From Hortaea werneckii (lineage: Eukaryota > Ascomycota > Dothideomycetes > Mycosphaerellales > Teratosphaeriaceae), in NCBI GenBank assembly GCA_037044905.1, contig JBAOKB010000144.1:1364001-1428000 (forward strand): a stretch of 64,000 bases of DNA. The letters are read 5' to 3'. The notes beneath the pieces are model-generated. The model ran no database searches. It had not been told where the DNA came from and worked only from the letters and a program-made list of their open reading frames with translations. Every line of letters begins with the position of its first letter. Position 1 is the first letter of the stretch. A program made the translations under genes and the position numbers. Of the stretch, positions 46,736 to 58,148 are shown piece by piece.

Positions 46736-47409
46736 GATCCCTTCTCCGGCACGCCACGACGGGAATCCAAGGGGAATGCTTCCTCTTCTTCTTCTGTTCA
46801 GACACCGACTCCCAAGAAGCCACCGGGACCTGTTGGCTGAAGGTTTCTGTCCCGCAACCTCCTACTACCCGACTGCAATGCTCATGGGATCTTCAAATGT
46901 TTGCTCTTGGCGAGTGGAACCTTACCATCAGGCTTTAAGAATCGAGGGGCGATTGGGCTCGGATTCGTGGAAAGGAAATAGAAGATGCGATTTCATATTG
47001 GCGAGAAGGCCAAGGATGACGAGGGGGAGCCTATGGACACGTCCGACACTGCTTTTTTCATTGGCGCGACGATGCGTGCGATATCTGATTTTCGTGGTCA
47101 TTGGCAAGAGCTCGATACCCTGTTGCATGAAAAAGAGAGAGAAATTTGTGTATGTATTGTATATACTTTACTTGCGAAGGTGAAAGGGTAGACATCCTAG
47201 TGCGGGCTGATTGTAAAGGAACGATGGCTCGTTGTGATGGAGCGTTTTGCAAAGGGCAGGTTTACGGTCATGAATACATGAGGCCATTGAGGCCTCATTA
47301 ACTCGTATTCTCCACACATTGATACTTCATCTACAAAACCCTGGGCATTTTGCGGCAAGGACAGATTTTAAAAGAATCAAACAACCAGCCCTCCATTTCC
47401 CCCGCCATC
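46736..47409. other. Intergenic, convergent 3' ends
   Basis: No gene. It contains a short perfect hairpin, stems 47278-47285 and 47291-47298. Confidence 0.5.
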
Positions 47410-48036
47410 TCACCGTGGCCGCAAAACCCCCCACATCAACTCCGCACCCACCACGCCATTCTTACACGCCATATCCGGCCGTCGCCCTTCCAACACAAAC
47501 CCCGCCTTCTGCAACACCCTCCCGCTTGCGGGATTGCCCTCCGCCGTCTCAGCACTCACCCGGATCAACACCCCAAACGTCTCCCAGCTCCACTGGACAA
47601 ACGCCGGCAGGAGGCGGGACATAATCCCTTTCCCCCAGTGCTGGGCGCTCAACCAGTACCCGACCTCCGCCGTGCGGAAGTAGATATCGTCCGGATCGCC
47701 GAATTCGAGTCCGATGCTGCCGACGGCTTCGCCGGCCACGGCGATGGCGAAGGAGGTTGAGATCGCAGGGCCCTGGGAGCCGGTCTCCGGCGTCCATTTC
47801 CCGGACCGGACGAACTGGGCCGAGTCCAGACAGTGGGTTATCCAGGCTTGAGCTGCGGCTTCGGTGTAAGGGTGTGGCATGCGGTTGCGGAGTTGGTCCC
47901 AGACTTGGCGAGTGTTGCCGTGGCGGGAGAGGGAGGGGATGTCGTTGTAGGTGTATTCGCGGATGGCGATGTTGTCGGGGAGTTGGACGATGGGCTTGCC
48001 CGAGGGGGTAGCGGAGGTGGGAGTGTTGTGGTCCAT
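47410..48036 (-). CDS. GNAT N-acetyltransferase (RimJ/RimL type)
   Basis: A single exon of 208 aa. The GNAT fold is shown by FAIAVAGEAVGSIGLEF (beta 4), AEVGYWLSAQHWGKGIM with the acetyl-CoA loop Q-x-x-G-x-G (about 130-138), and NPASGRVLQKAGFVLEG (beta 6/alpha 4), all typical of RimJ/RimL-like acetyltransferases. In the family the acceptor may be a protein N-terminus, an amine or a small metabolite; nothing here decides. No signal peptide. The ATG at 48036 opens the frame. Confidence 0.88.
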   Translation of the reverse strand: MDHNTPTSATPSGKPIVQLPDNIAIREYTYNDIPSLSRHGNTRQVWDQLRNRMPHPYTEAAAQAWITHCLDSAQFVRSGKWTPETGSQGPAISTSFAIAVAGEAVGSIGLEFGDPDDIYFRTAEVGYWLSAQHWGKGIMSRLLPAFVQWSWETFGVLIRVSAETAEGNPASGRVLQKAGFVLEGRRPDMACKNGVVGAELMWGVLRPR

Positions 48037-48491
48037 TATAGAGGAGTGTATACTTACGCAGGGAAGGGAAGTAGGATGTGAGCTTCAATATATGGCTTTG
48101 TTTTAAGGGTGAGTCAATGGCGCGTGACGCATACCATACGCACTGGAGGAAATGCGGCTTAGTATGTATGGCAACGCAAGGATCCGTCCGAAAGGCCAGC
48201 AACATTGTGGAATAGCATTACCATATGCATGTTCAGAGAAGGAGAAAGTGATTATTACGGGAGGTCCTAACTTCAACTCAGAAGCCTAGACTCGGGTAAT
48301 TGAAAAATAATTGCCAACTTCTGAATGTGGTGCACAATTCTCGGTTTGGCTTTGCAGCTTTGCCTTGCCTACCTGGTCTTGCGGCTTCCTGTCATCACAA
48401 AAAGTTGAAACCGTAGTAGCGGCTACATAGTACGTTCGTCCAAGTTGGTGACAAGAGCCACCAAAAAAAAGCAAAAAGACGAAGCTTGATG
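48037..48491. other. Intergenic between GNAT gene and tRNA
   Basis: GNAT promoter and, at its right edge, the tRNA terminator. Confidence 0.5.
48463..48477 (-). terminator. RNA polymerase III terminator for tRNA-Asp
   Basis: On the minus strand T5 (48477-48473) and T8 (48470-48463) follow the tRNA 3' end by about 15 nt. Runs of four or more T stop Pol III. Confidence 0.8.
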
Positions 48492-48638
48492 CTCCCCGAC
48501 TGGGAATCGAACCCAGGTCTCCCGCGGCTTGCAGAGATAATATCTTGACAAGCGGAAACTAACATGTTGTTAGTGGGAGGACTTTTGGTGTCCGAACTGA
48601 TTGGTGAAACTCACTCATAGCCACTAGACCATCGAGGA
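48492..48638 (-). tRNA. tRNA-Asp (anticodon GTC) with two introns, one spliceosomal in appearance
   Basis: Acceptor strands TCCTCGA (48638-48632) and TCGGGGA (48499-48493) pair, with discriminator G at 48492. The A box TGGTCTAGTGG and the B box GGTTCGATTCC are intact. The anticodon arm TCCGC-TTGTCAC-GCGGG has GTC at 34-36. Intron 1 (48614-48559, 56 nt) interrupts the D arm between TATGA and TTTCC; it begins GTGAGT, holds CTAAC and ends TTAG. Intron 2 (48545-48527, 19 nt) follows A37, the canonical site for the tRNA-splicing endonuclease. Removing both gives a normal-length tRNA-Asp. The insertion lies between the two internal promoter boxes and lengthens their spacing, which Pol III tolerates. 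Confidence 0.9.
48559..48614 (-). other. D-arm insertion in tRNA-Asp with GT-AG/branch-site signals
   Basis: 56 nt: donor GTGAGT, branch-like ACTAAC with its A about 13 nt before the acceptor ATGTTAG. Length and signals match mRNA introns elsewhere in the window (52-66 nt). Confidence 0.8.
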
Positions 48639-50348
48639 TGAGGTCGATTGTGCTCGACCGATGGTATCGCCTTGCGATGAAAAGCTAGGTCGTCTCCGGG
48701 TTACATGTAGACGCAACATTTCTCCCGCCGGAGGACCGAGCAACGAGCGCTACACATGATACCTTATGCTGGCAGGATGAGTATTGAGCGTCCTTTCTCA
48801 CGTCGCGAGCGTCAGGTGGTACGTGGAGTTTCGGAGCAACTGGCAACTCAGTGGGCGTGGATGATCAGTCGTGAACGTGCCTTTCACATCGCGTATCATG
48901 CCGGTTTGATGACCATCGAGACTTCGCAGGCAACTGATTTAGATCATTGTTGGTTTTGAAGGTGAAGGAGAGTGTGAGCATTTCATGGACGATAGTGGAC
49001 TTTGACTATTGATGGTCGTTCGGTACAATGTGAAGGTCTTGGTCAGAGAGGCTGCAAGGATGAGTTTTAGACCTCGATTGGTGGTGCAAGGTTGATGGAG
49101 ATACGTTGCCGGATAGATGGCAAGTGTGCTTGGGCACGATGCAGTAACGGTCAAACTTGATGAAGATGGAAGCTGATGAAGAATATAGCTAAGTCTAAGT
49201 CTCAAGATACGTGTGGCCATAAGGGTAACCTTAGCCTCTGTCGCGAAGCTGGCTGCTTGGCCGACAGCGGAATGCATGTCCACGCGCAGCTGCAATGCAC
49301 GTACAGTACATAAAGTTTGGAACGACCATTGCGACGGCCGGTCAGAAGTACCAGATGACTTGAACAGCACTATGTAGCTTCTGGCGCTGCGAAAGAAGGA
49401 TCGAGATTTGAGATGGTCATCCGTACGAAAGCCTAATCTTCCATAAGACCATTGAGCATCGAGTGGAGAAGTTTGACACGGCAGACGGAAGGATGTGATG
49501 AGTTGGGATCAAGATCGGTGGATGAATGGCCGTGTCCCCGCCGAATGGTGAAGTGACGGTTGGTAAGGGGCCTAGTCCCACCTGTATACCTAGGAGGTAA
49601 GAGTGCAGGTGAAAATCGAACTTCACCTGCCACATAGAATTGGACATGCAGGCGGACAGGTTCGCGGTCATCCAAACGCGGTCGGCGTCGCATCTCATCA
49701 CGCACACGCGCTAGGGAAGCAGAGTCGCGTAGCCCCGCGTCCTTGCAAGGTTCGCCCGATGCACGGACAGGACAGGACAGGCGATGCACCAAACGCTGTC
49801 ACGGCCAAGTTGCTCCGCCAGGTACAAGCGTGAAGTGTCTCGATTCGCAGAGAATAAGATGATTGCTTTCCAAATGGTATAGCGGAGCCGCCGAGGAAGC
49901 GGAGAAGCTGGTCGACTGCCTGCCACGGGCTGTAATCACATGATTCTATCCAAGGCCATCCCCATTGCTTGCCGTCTTGAAGAGCTCATCGTTGCTGCTT
50001 GCTGGTACGACTCCTCAAGATACGCAACGCGGAACCACGGCGCAGCCGGCAGACGAAGCTTTGCGGCACCTCCTACCTTCCAAGGTTACCTGCCTTGAGC
50101 TGCAGCTGGAGCGGATCTGCTTCCTCAGGCTGCCTCAGCATCTGCAGTCACTCCCGTCGTGAGCACCACCCTCCACCCATCATCCCTCGTCCTGATCACC
50201 TTTGCCGTGCTGAGCTGGGCTCGGCCGATGGATCACGGGACCGCCTGACAACCATACGCCTATCCAACCCCGACCTCGAAACCTCCACTGGCCTGCCTGA
50301 ACTTGTCATCTTTCCCTCTCCTGGCTTCAGGCCACTCAGCCGCCCACC
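48639..50348. other. Intergenic, about 1.7 kb between tRNA and CAC2
   Basis: Many short ORFs on both strands, none with recognisable motifs or splice-consistent extension. I see nothing supported. Confidence 0.5.
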
Positions 50349-52818
50349 ATGAAGGCTGCTCCGCTCCTGGTTGCCTGGCATGACGAAAACGCTCCAATCT
50401 ATTCAGCTCATTTCGAACCTCATGGCAAGGGCAGATTGGCAACAGCAGGAGGAGATCACAACGTCCGGGTGAGTACAGCAGCCTTGTCAATGCGAACGAG
50501 ACACTGACTGGTGCAACAGCTGTGGCAGATAGAATCCAATGGCGACGAACGCAAGGTCACCTACCTCTCAACACTCAAGAAGCACACCCAGGCCGTCAAC
50601 GTCGTACGGTGGTGTCCGCGAGGTGAACTGCTAGCAACGGCAGGGGACGATGGTAACGTGCTGCTATGGGTGCCCTCCGAAAACCCAGCTCTGAGTTCAA
50701 GCTTCGGCGATGACGGGCAGGAAGATGTCGAGCATTGGCGTGTCAAGACTATGTGCAGGTCGAGCAGCGGGTCGGAAATCTACGATTTGGCCTGGTCGCC
50801 AGATGGGCAGTTCTTCATCACCGGCAGCATGGACAATGTGGCACGGATATACAACGCGACAAACGGTGAGCGGACCTTATCAGCTTCATCTGACGACCTC
50901 CTCACGCTGACTTCGTACAGGCACATGTGTTCGACAGATCGCAGAGCATAATCACTATGTTCAAGGTGTTGCCTGGGATCCGCTGAATGAGTACGTTGCT
51001 ACTCAGTCATCCGACCGTTCAGTACACATCTACACACTGAAGACCAAGGACGGCCAATTCTCACTGGCACAGCACAACAAAGTCACCAAAATGGACCTCC
51101 CCGGCAGCAGACGAATATCATCGAACAGCCCGGCGCCGCCTGAGCTAGGCAACCACCGAGCTTCGTTCGTACAAGATGCGTACGCAGAAGCGGTTGGCTC
51201 GCCCAAGCCATCAGCGCCTGGAACTCCACAGTCACTGGCACTGCCAATGAATCCACCTCCGACTTCTCATAGCCGAAGATCATCCTTTGGCTCGCAGATG
51301 GGCAGGCAGCGATCTGTATCGCCAAGTCCATCCATACCACTACCCGCAGTAATGCCATCTGCATCACCCAGCTTGTCCGGTGGACTTGGCATGGGATCTA
51401 AAAACTCCAATCTATATGCCAACGAGACCTTTACATCCTTCTTCAGAAGGCTCAGCTTCGCTCCTGATGGCAGCCTACTCTTCACGCCTGCAGGCCAGTA
51501 CAAGGCTACGCACCCCGCAGGCGCAGATGGCACGAAGGCAGCAGACGATGTTATCAACACCGTCTACATATACACACGTGGCGGGCTGAACAAGCCCCCA
51601 GTAGCTTATTTGCCAGGTCACAAGAAGCCATCGATTGCAGTGAAGTGCTGTCCAGTGTACTACAACATTCGCTCAGCAAATACGGAGACGAAGGAGATCG
51701 CCATTGACACAAGAACTGAGGACGAAATCCCCCAGCTTCCCGAAGCTGTCGTGCCTCCTAAAGCTGCGCCTACTTCGCACGCTGCAATGGACCCGCCGCC
51801 GCTAACGAGCGCACCGTCTCCAGCCCCAAGTGGTGCCGCAATGGCTTCGCCTCGTAATCCGATGGACGCCGAGCCTAGCCCTACCACCCCTGCCCCTCCA
51901 GCTTCTGGTCCACAACCTGCGTTTGGACTGCCTTATCGTGTTGTTTATGCGGTTGCCACGCAGGATGCAGTACACGTCTACGACACTCAGCAGCAACGCC
52001 CATTGTGTGTTGTGAGTAACTTACATTACGCCACCTTCACTGACCTCACCTGGTCAAGTGACGGCCAGACACTTCTTATGACATCTTCGGATGGATTCTG
52101 CTCGGCTTTGAGCTTCGCACCTGGCGAGCTCGGTACAGTCTACCACAGTCCAGCTCCGGCCATTCCGCGCCATACGCCAACTCCTATCTCCGTTGGCAAA
52201 GCCAATCAATCCACAGCTTCAACGCCTCAGGCCACGCCTACCGCCGCATCGGCACCTCCAGCTCAGCCTGCGCCTCCACCGAGTCTGCATCGCCAACCCT
52301 CCTCGCAATCCGGTACCCCAGCACTCCATCATCCATCCCCTTCGCCTTTGACGAATGCGGCTCGTCCAGCTTCGCCCGCCAGAAGTATATCAACGTCTAG
52401 CATAGCAACTGACACCTCTTTCGCTCGTGTCCCGGATCAAGCGAACGGCGTCATGATGAGCAACCCTACGCCGACTGTAAGCGGGATGCCGTCTATTGCA
52501 GCCGCTGGTTCGAGTGGTGTACCTCTCTTCACGCCGCCTCAGACTCCGGGACACAGCATTGGCAGCGGTCTTGCTAACAGCGGAGCGGCAGCTTCTGCTG
52601 TGTCCGGTGCTACTGTGCAAGGTGGTGCAGCCCCCCAAGCGGCTGGAGTCAAGAGATCAAGCGAAGCAGCAGATAGTGCTGTCGGCTCAGATGAAGGGAA
52701 AGGAAAGAAGCGAAGAATAGCGCCTACTTTGGTCGAAGGCGAAGGCGCTCAGCTACCCAATGCCCCTGCAGCTGCAGAATCCATGCCACCGACGACAGGC
52801 GCAGACGGGAGCGGATAG
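50349..52818 (+). CDS. CAC2: Chromatin assembly factor 1 subunit B (Cac2 / p60)
   Basis: 787 aa from exons 50349-50468, 50520-50865 and 50921-52818, frame kept (introns 51 and 55 nt, GTGAGT and GTGAGC). A seven-bladed WD40 propeller is split by disordered insertions: YSAHFEPHGKGRLATAGGDH, VRWCPRGELLATAGDDGNV, LAWSPDGQFFITGSMDNVA, VAWDPLNEYVATQSSDRSV, then FTDLTWSSDGQTLLMTSSDG. The opening MKAAPLLVAWHDENAPIYSA and the FFRRLSFAPDGSLLFTPAGQ block are typical of CAF-1 p60. CAF-1 deposits H3-H4 behind replication forks. The C-terminal 250 residues are Ser/Pro/Thr-rich and end with a basic KGKKRRIAPT nuclear-type motif. Confidence 0.93.
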
Positions 52819-53264
52819 CGTGCAACAATGACCGAATCTCCTTGTGTTTTATTTGAAATAGCATTTAGCCTGGCGTTGGGAGAGCTGGAAGCGCAATACC
52901 ATAATGGGATATTGGGAATGCGCACGGCCATGGCCTGTCATGGGATAGAATCGGGTAGACCCTCAAGAGAGCAAAGACTGATGGGCTTTCAGGTTTGGGA
53001 AACAAAATCATATGCTATGTATCACGGGGCCCCCTGTTTCCGATATCGATGTGTATCCTACGTCTGTTCCATCTCTGCCTTCCCGTTCAAATTCGCGACT
53101 CCTCGCTGCCAGAGCTCAGTCCACCAATGTTTCCGCTTCGGCGCTCCCAGCTCCATCATTATTGCCGGCCAGTCCTCAAACATCTGACACCGCTCTATCC
53201 AATCCCGACTACACACCTTCCCCTCCTCACCCTTTCCCATCCTCTGAAAAATCGGAGAACGAAG
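52819..53264. other. Intergenic, convergent 3' ends
   Basis: Between CAC2 and amidase stop codons. No gene supported. Confidence 0.5.
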
Positions 53265-54929
53265 TCACGACGACGCGCCCACGACATCCGAAAGCTCGAT
53301 ATTCGGCACGATATACGGCTGGATATCATTCCGATGCATCGTCCGCTGCTCGTACGCGTACGCGAACCCGACCAGGTCCGCCTCGCTCCACTTGGCGCCC
53401 ATGAAGCTCAACCCGAACGGCACGTTCGGGCCCGTGCTGACGAGGTTCCCGCGCCCGTTCATCGTCACCGTCCAGTTGGCCGGGTAGAAGCCCATGGGGA
53501 CTGTGACGACGGGACTGCCGACTAAGGCGGGGATGGAGGGGGACAGTTGGGTCGGCAGCAGGACCGCCGATGTGTTTGTTCGGGTCAGTGCGCCGAGGAT
53601 CCCGCCTTCGCCGCCGTAATAGAGGTTCTGCTGGTACGCGGGCCAGAATTGGGGCTCGTGTTGTTCCAGCCTTGTTCCAGGGCGCTGTCCCAGACGGCGG
53701 TGTCGCGGGAAGGGTAGGCCTCGGCCGGGAAGGACTGGGTGAAGTTTCGCTCTTCCGCGAGGTTCTCGATGCCGTAGGGGTTCTCGGTTAGTTCGCCGAG
53801 GTAGTTGGCGAGGTTGGAGAGGAAGTCGGCCTGGAGGACCAGAGTCCCGTTGCCGTCCTCCTGCCAGGCTTCGAAGGCGGTGAAGTTCGCGTCGACGATG
53901 GTGGCGCCCGCGGCTTCGATCTGGCTCACGGCTTCTTCGAAGGCGTCCAGGACGGGTGCGTCGGTGTACTGGCCCCAGATTTCCAGCACGTTGCGGGCGA
54001 CGCCGATGCGTTTGCCGGCGAGCGAGTTGTAGTCGCACGCTGCGACGTAGTCCGGCTTCGCGGATGTGTCGTTCGCCCATGGGATGGCGGAGGTGTAGTT
54101 GTCGTACTGATCTGGGCCGGCCAGGGCCTGCAGCACATACGCGGCGTCCTTGACAGTCCTAGCCATGGGCCCAATGGTATCTTGATGTTCAGAGATCGGG
54201 ATGACGAGGTATCTGCTCGTCAAACCGACGGTGGGCTTGATTCCGACGAGGTTGTTGACATCGCTCGGACTGAGGATCGAGCCACTCGTTTCGGTGCCTA
54301 ATGCAGCGAGCGAGAGACCGATGCTGCTCGCCACACCGCTTCCAGAGGATGAGCCCGACGGGTCCTGTCCTGGATAGTATGCGGCATAAGTCTGGCCACC
54401 GTATGCCGACCAGCCGTTAGACGAATTATCTAGAACGGTAGTTGGCCCACTGCGAGAGGTTCGTCTTTCCAAGGATCACAGCGCCTGCTTTCCTCAGATT
54501 TGCGGCCATCGTTGAGTCTCTTGGCACTTCGCTACCGACGAGCGAGAATGAACCAGCAGTGTTGTTCATTGCATCCGCAGTGGCAATGTTGTTCTTAATG
54601 AGGATGGGAATGCCATGTAAAGGGCCGACGACGGTCCCGTTTGCTCGCATCGCGTCTGATTGGGAGGCAATTGAAATCGCATCCGGGTTGAGCTCCGTGA
54701 CCAGGTGCAAGGTTGAGTTGATCTCGTTGATACGGTCCATGTAGGCCGTCACTAGGTCTACACTGGTGAAGAGGCCGCTTTCCAGACCGGTGCTGAGATC
54801 TTCAAGTGTGACATCGATGAGGCTTGGAAACTGCTGGCCTTTGATGATAGTCCCAGTATATGGTGGGACGGTAATGGACGAGACAAAGCTCACAACGCCC
54901 AGAAGGGCTGTGATGATGGTCGTTCGCAT
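53265..54929 (-). CDS. Secreted amidase-signature (AS) family enzyme, frame broken twice
   Basis: About 554 codons if the breaks are ignored. A signal peptide MRTTIITALLGVVSFVSS opens the protein. The AS triad is visible: Lys in HGIPILIKNN, Ser in GSSSGSG, and Ser in GTETSGSIL. PVVTVPMGFYP is the usual C-terminal block. Break 1 is one extra base near 54430 (sense CGTTCTAGATAAT), where LSQWANYRS should run into DNSSNGWSA. Break 2 is one missing C in the sense CCCC at 53654-53651, where NNTSP should run into QFWPAYQQ. They cancel. No intron fits either without deleting conserved residues. AS enzymes hydrolyse amide bonds; the substrate is unknown. Confidence 0.82.
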
Positions 54930-55823
54930 GTTGATTTCGATATAGCTGTATCTGAACTCTTCTGCTTCGGAAAGGGTGTGGTGAACAGTCGTCGAGTAAG
55001 CACGCACGGCTTGCGTGCTCAATGGCTTGAGGGACTTCTGGGTAAGAAGATGAGCATCACGACTTTATGTATTCTTCCCTTACCTGTTTGCCTTCGACGA
55101 TGTGACGCTGTGTTGATAAGAGCCGTGTTGCCAGAGTACCATCCTAAAATAGCATGGTGCAACGACAGACTTTCTGAAGCATATGCTGTAGCTGCAGGCA
55201 TCGAAGAGGTAGTGACCATTGAGCTCCATTGTACAGGGGACTATACCGGCTCCCTGTGCTCTGTTGCAGCCCGTCCAATCACGGTCGTTGGACGGTGGCG
55301 ACCACCAGAGCAGTCCTATCACATCCGGGCTCACAGCACTTCTCGTGGGTCCTGAATCACCTACTCGGCATGTCACTTCTCGGCGCCACGGCAGAGTGAT
55401 AGTCAGTATGCCGGCTTTTGGAAGGTCGATAGACCTCTGGAGCAGGACGCTAGGCCCAAGAAGGAAGCTATCACAGATGACAATTCTTCTGAAGGCCAGC
55501 CGGTCGCAAGGGTGACGAGATGCCGAAGATGATCGCCAAGCAATGTCCCCATGATATCTACGGGAGATGCCTTCGGCGCGATGATTGTGAGGTTGGTGAC
55601 TACAGAGCACTCTTGATAAAAGATTGATAGCGTTCATCCAATTTCCATGATGTGAACGATGATGATGAATGGCCCGGCATCGATTGCGCCCGAGATTAGA
55701 TAGCCGCAGTCGTAGGAGGTAGCGTGACCTTCACATGCTTCGAGGTGAGACAGCTAGCGCCGTCATCCTCTAGACTGAGGTAACAATCTGGGAGTCGACT
55801 TACACGGCCATTGTGAAACGAAC
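54930..55823. other. Intergenic, divergent promoters
   Basis: Several ORFs of 60-185 codons on both strands but none with recognisable features; the longest (55080-55637, minus) looks like chance. Confidence 0.45.
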
Positions 55824-56715
55824 ATGTCCAGCAAAGAGACGACATCGAGCTCGCCGACTAAGCCAGCGCCTCCGACAAACACCAAATCCAATCGCCTCCC
55901 GGCCCCTTCACTGTTTGTCGGCCCGCCATCTCACAATGCCTCCCAGCTCTCCGTATCCCGCACTGGTGGCGGCGAAGGCAAGACCGCCCGCGACCCATTG
56001 ATGCGCACGAAGTCGAAGCTCGGTGAAAGTAACACCCACGACCATAGTAAAGATGCAAACACTACGGGGACGACTGCCTTTCCAACCCTTAGGAAAGGCA
56101 AGCGAGAAGAGCGTCGATGGCAAATGGCGCGAAATGCAGAACACGCTCAACGAAGTAGAGCTCACCGCACAGTCATCTACGCATGTATTCGGGACCTCGC
56201 ACGCGGCGGCGCTGGAGGATCTACGGAAAGCACAGGTGGAGCTTGCGAAAGCGTGGGGGAGAGGGAACGAGGATAAGGCGACGCAGGCGGCAGAGAAGAG
56301 CGTACAGGCTGGCGGCGAACACTTGAACCACTTCGAAGGCTCGCAGTCGATTGCATCGGACCGGATTAGCCGGGCGCGAGCGCGAGGCGGGACCGATGCT
56401 TCGGCTTCTACTACTTTGTCGGACGAGAGTAGTGCCACGGCGGGGACTGCGAAGAGCGGGATTTCCCAGATGGAAGAGGAGACGGCGCAGGATATTCGGT
56501 TGGCTAGTGAGAGGAGAGCGGCGAATGAGGCGTACTTTAAGAAGGTGGATGAGAGCGTGAAGGATGTCGTCTCGAGGCTGGAAGTGGTTGCTGAGGCTAT
56601 GCGCGGTGTGGAAGGCGAGAGCAGGAGTCTCTGGTCTGGTAGCTCCAGGACGTCTGACACTACGGAGACTGACGGCGAGACAAGGAGTCGAGCACATACT
56701 GCTGTCGAAGGGTGA
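55824..56715 (+). CDS. Hypothetical coiled-coil protein
   Basis: 275 aa from exons 55824-56028 and 56093-56715, joined by a 64-nt intron (GTAACA...CTTAG) that restores frame. The N-terminal 70 residues are disordered (Ser/Thr/Pro). The rest is mainly helical with heptad-like stretches (VDGKWREMQNTLNEVELTAQ, LEDLRKAQVELAKAW, FKKVDESVKDVVSRLEVVAE) and a Ser/Thr-rich end. There is no TM or signal peptide. I do not recognise the family. The splice model is favoured over a frameshift because donor, acceptor, length and phase all fit. Confidence 0.72.
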
Positions 56716-58148
56716 TGAAGTCTATGAGTCCTGTTCGAAGGGACCTAGAATCATCACTAGCTTTGGTCTGGCTCTCAAAAGAAATGCACCGAGAGGGCTT
56801 TCCGCAAAAAAAAAAAAAAAAAAAACATACGGTCTACGAGGAAGAGCAGAAAACTACGTGCTTCAATGCTCAACATACGAGCACGACAGCACGCTACATT
56901 GCACCGTTGGCATGCATAGTCTTGCTATGATCCTAGCACGGCGACACTCCGACGCACAGCAAAGCCATGATCGTTCTACTAGGAAATATGGGCTTCACTG
57001 GCTGTGTGAATCATCAGTGCTCGCCATTTGAGATGGAGCAGTGAGAAGGTTGCGGGTCTTCAGTACTCAGCTCCAAGCAGTGGCAAGTCGGGCAGGCTGT
57101 GCTCACACAGGACATGGAGTCACGCGGTTTTTGTACGCATAGAGAGTTTACATGCTTTTAAGCGGATTACGAGATGAGGATGAGCCTCTCCATTTGGAGA
57201 GAGGGCTACGATGCGGTTGAGCTAGTAAGAGGTGCGGAGAGGTGGATTAACATTTCTGTTGCTGTACTACATAAATGTCCGATCATTGCGCTGTAAACAT
57301 CCATGGATGTTATTTGGCATGAGTTCCTTATGAACAGCGTCATTGCGGCCTGTCAGGCCTCACATTGAAGCAGCCAGAACGTAAGACACCCCATGACCGT
57401 CCGCACGTGCACGAGTGGGCGTCGCATAGACCTGCAGGTGATCCTGGTCGTCGGGGTTCGGGAAGAGCAGCCAGCCCCGCGATGATGATGATGAGCCACC
57501 TGGAGGGAAGCTAGCTCCCCCTCGTCGTCGCCAGCATCCATTATTATCAGCATTCGAGTTGCCGCTTGCCTTGCTGCAGGTCCGAAGCATAACATACAGC
57601 CGGGTAGTTGTTGAGAGTTCCATACCTGGTACTGTGCCATCCTATCGATCTCAATCCACACCGCCTCTCACCTTCGTCGCTTCCATTCCGAACGCAGTTC
57701 ACACAAAGCAGCCCGACCCAACCCCACCCCACCCCACCCACCGCGGTTGCCGCCATCACCGCTTCCCCCATAGGCCGACTGTTATCCGCTGCTGGCCGGC
57801 GATAACAACAACAACCACCACAACAGCAACAGCAACAGCGACAACGACGACTACAAACACTCGCTTGGAGCTTCCCACTCGATTCGGTGGATTAAACGCT
57901 GGAGTGTCTGACTAGGTCCCGCGGGTGTTTGGACAAACAAACCACGTGCATCAATCGTCACGTACCGCCACCGGATTGCCGCTCAGCAGGCCCCACCGCT
58001 GAGACAACACTGACCACATTCCTCTCTCCTCTTGGACTCTCACCTTCCAGGCCACAACAAGCTCGTCCATCAGCGAGCAGGGTCGCATCGCAAAAGGACC
58101 CGTTCTCGCACACCCTGAGTCTTCACCAGCGACCCGCAATCCGGCTGG
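56716..58148. other. Intergenic, about 1.4 kb, with A20 run and CAN-type microsatellite
   Basis: An A20 homopolymer (56806-56825) lies after the hypothetical gene. C-rich CCCCA repeats (about 57719-57742) and a CAA/CAG/CGA trinucleotide tract (about 57804-57858) lie in the likely promoter/5' UTR of the BCAS3-like gene. Confidence 0.6.
57804..57858 (+). repeat. Imperfect CAN trinucleotide microsatellite
   Basis: A run of ACA/ACC/GCA/GCG triplets upstream of the BCAS3-like gene, not in a supported ORF. Confidence 0.7.

Noticed and set aside
47278..47298. 8-bp stem hairpin resembling a bacterial terminator
   Set aside because: Fungal Pol II genes do not use such terminators, and the hairpin is short enough to be chance.
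55080..55637. 185-codon minus ORF upstream of the amidase
   Set aside because: No domain, signal or splice partner; overlaps plus-strand ORFs of similar quality, so likely chance.
57804..57858. CAN repeat as part of a coding N-terminus
   Set aside because: The surrounding plus-strand ORF has no ATG linking it to the BCAS3-like frame and no conserved features.
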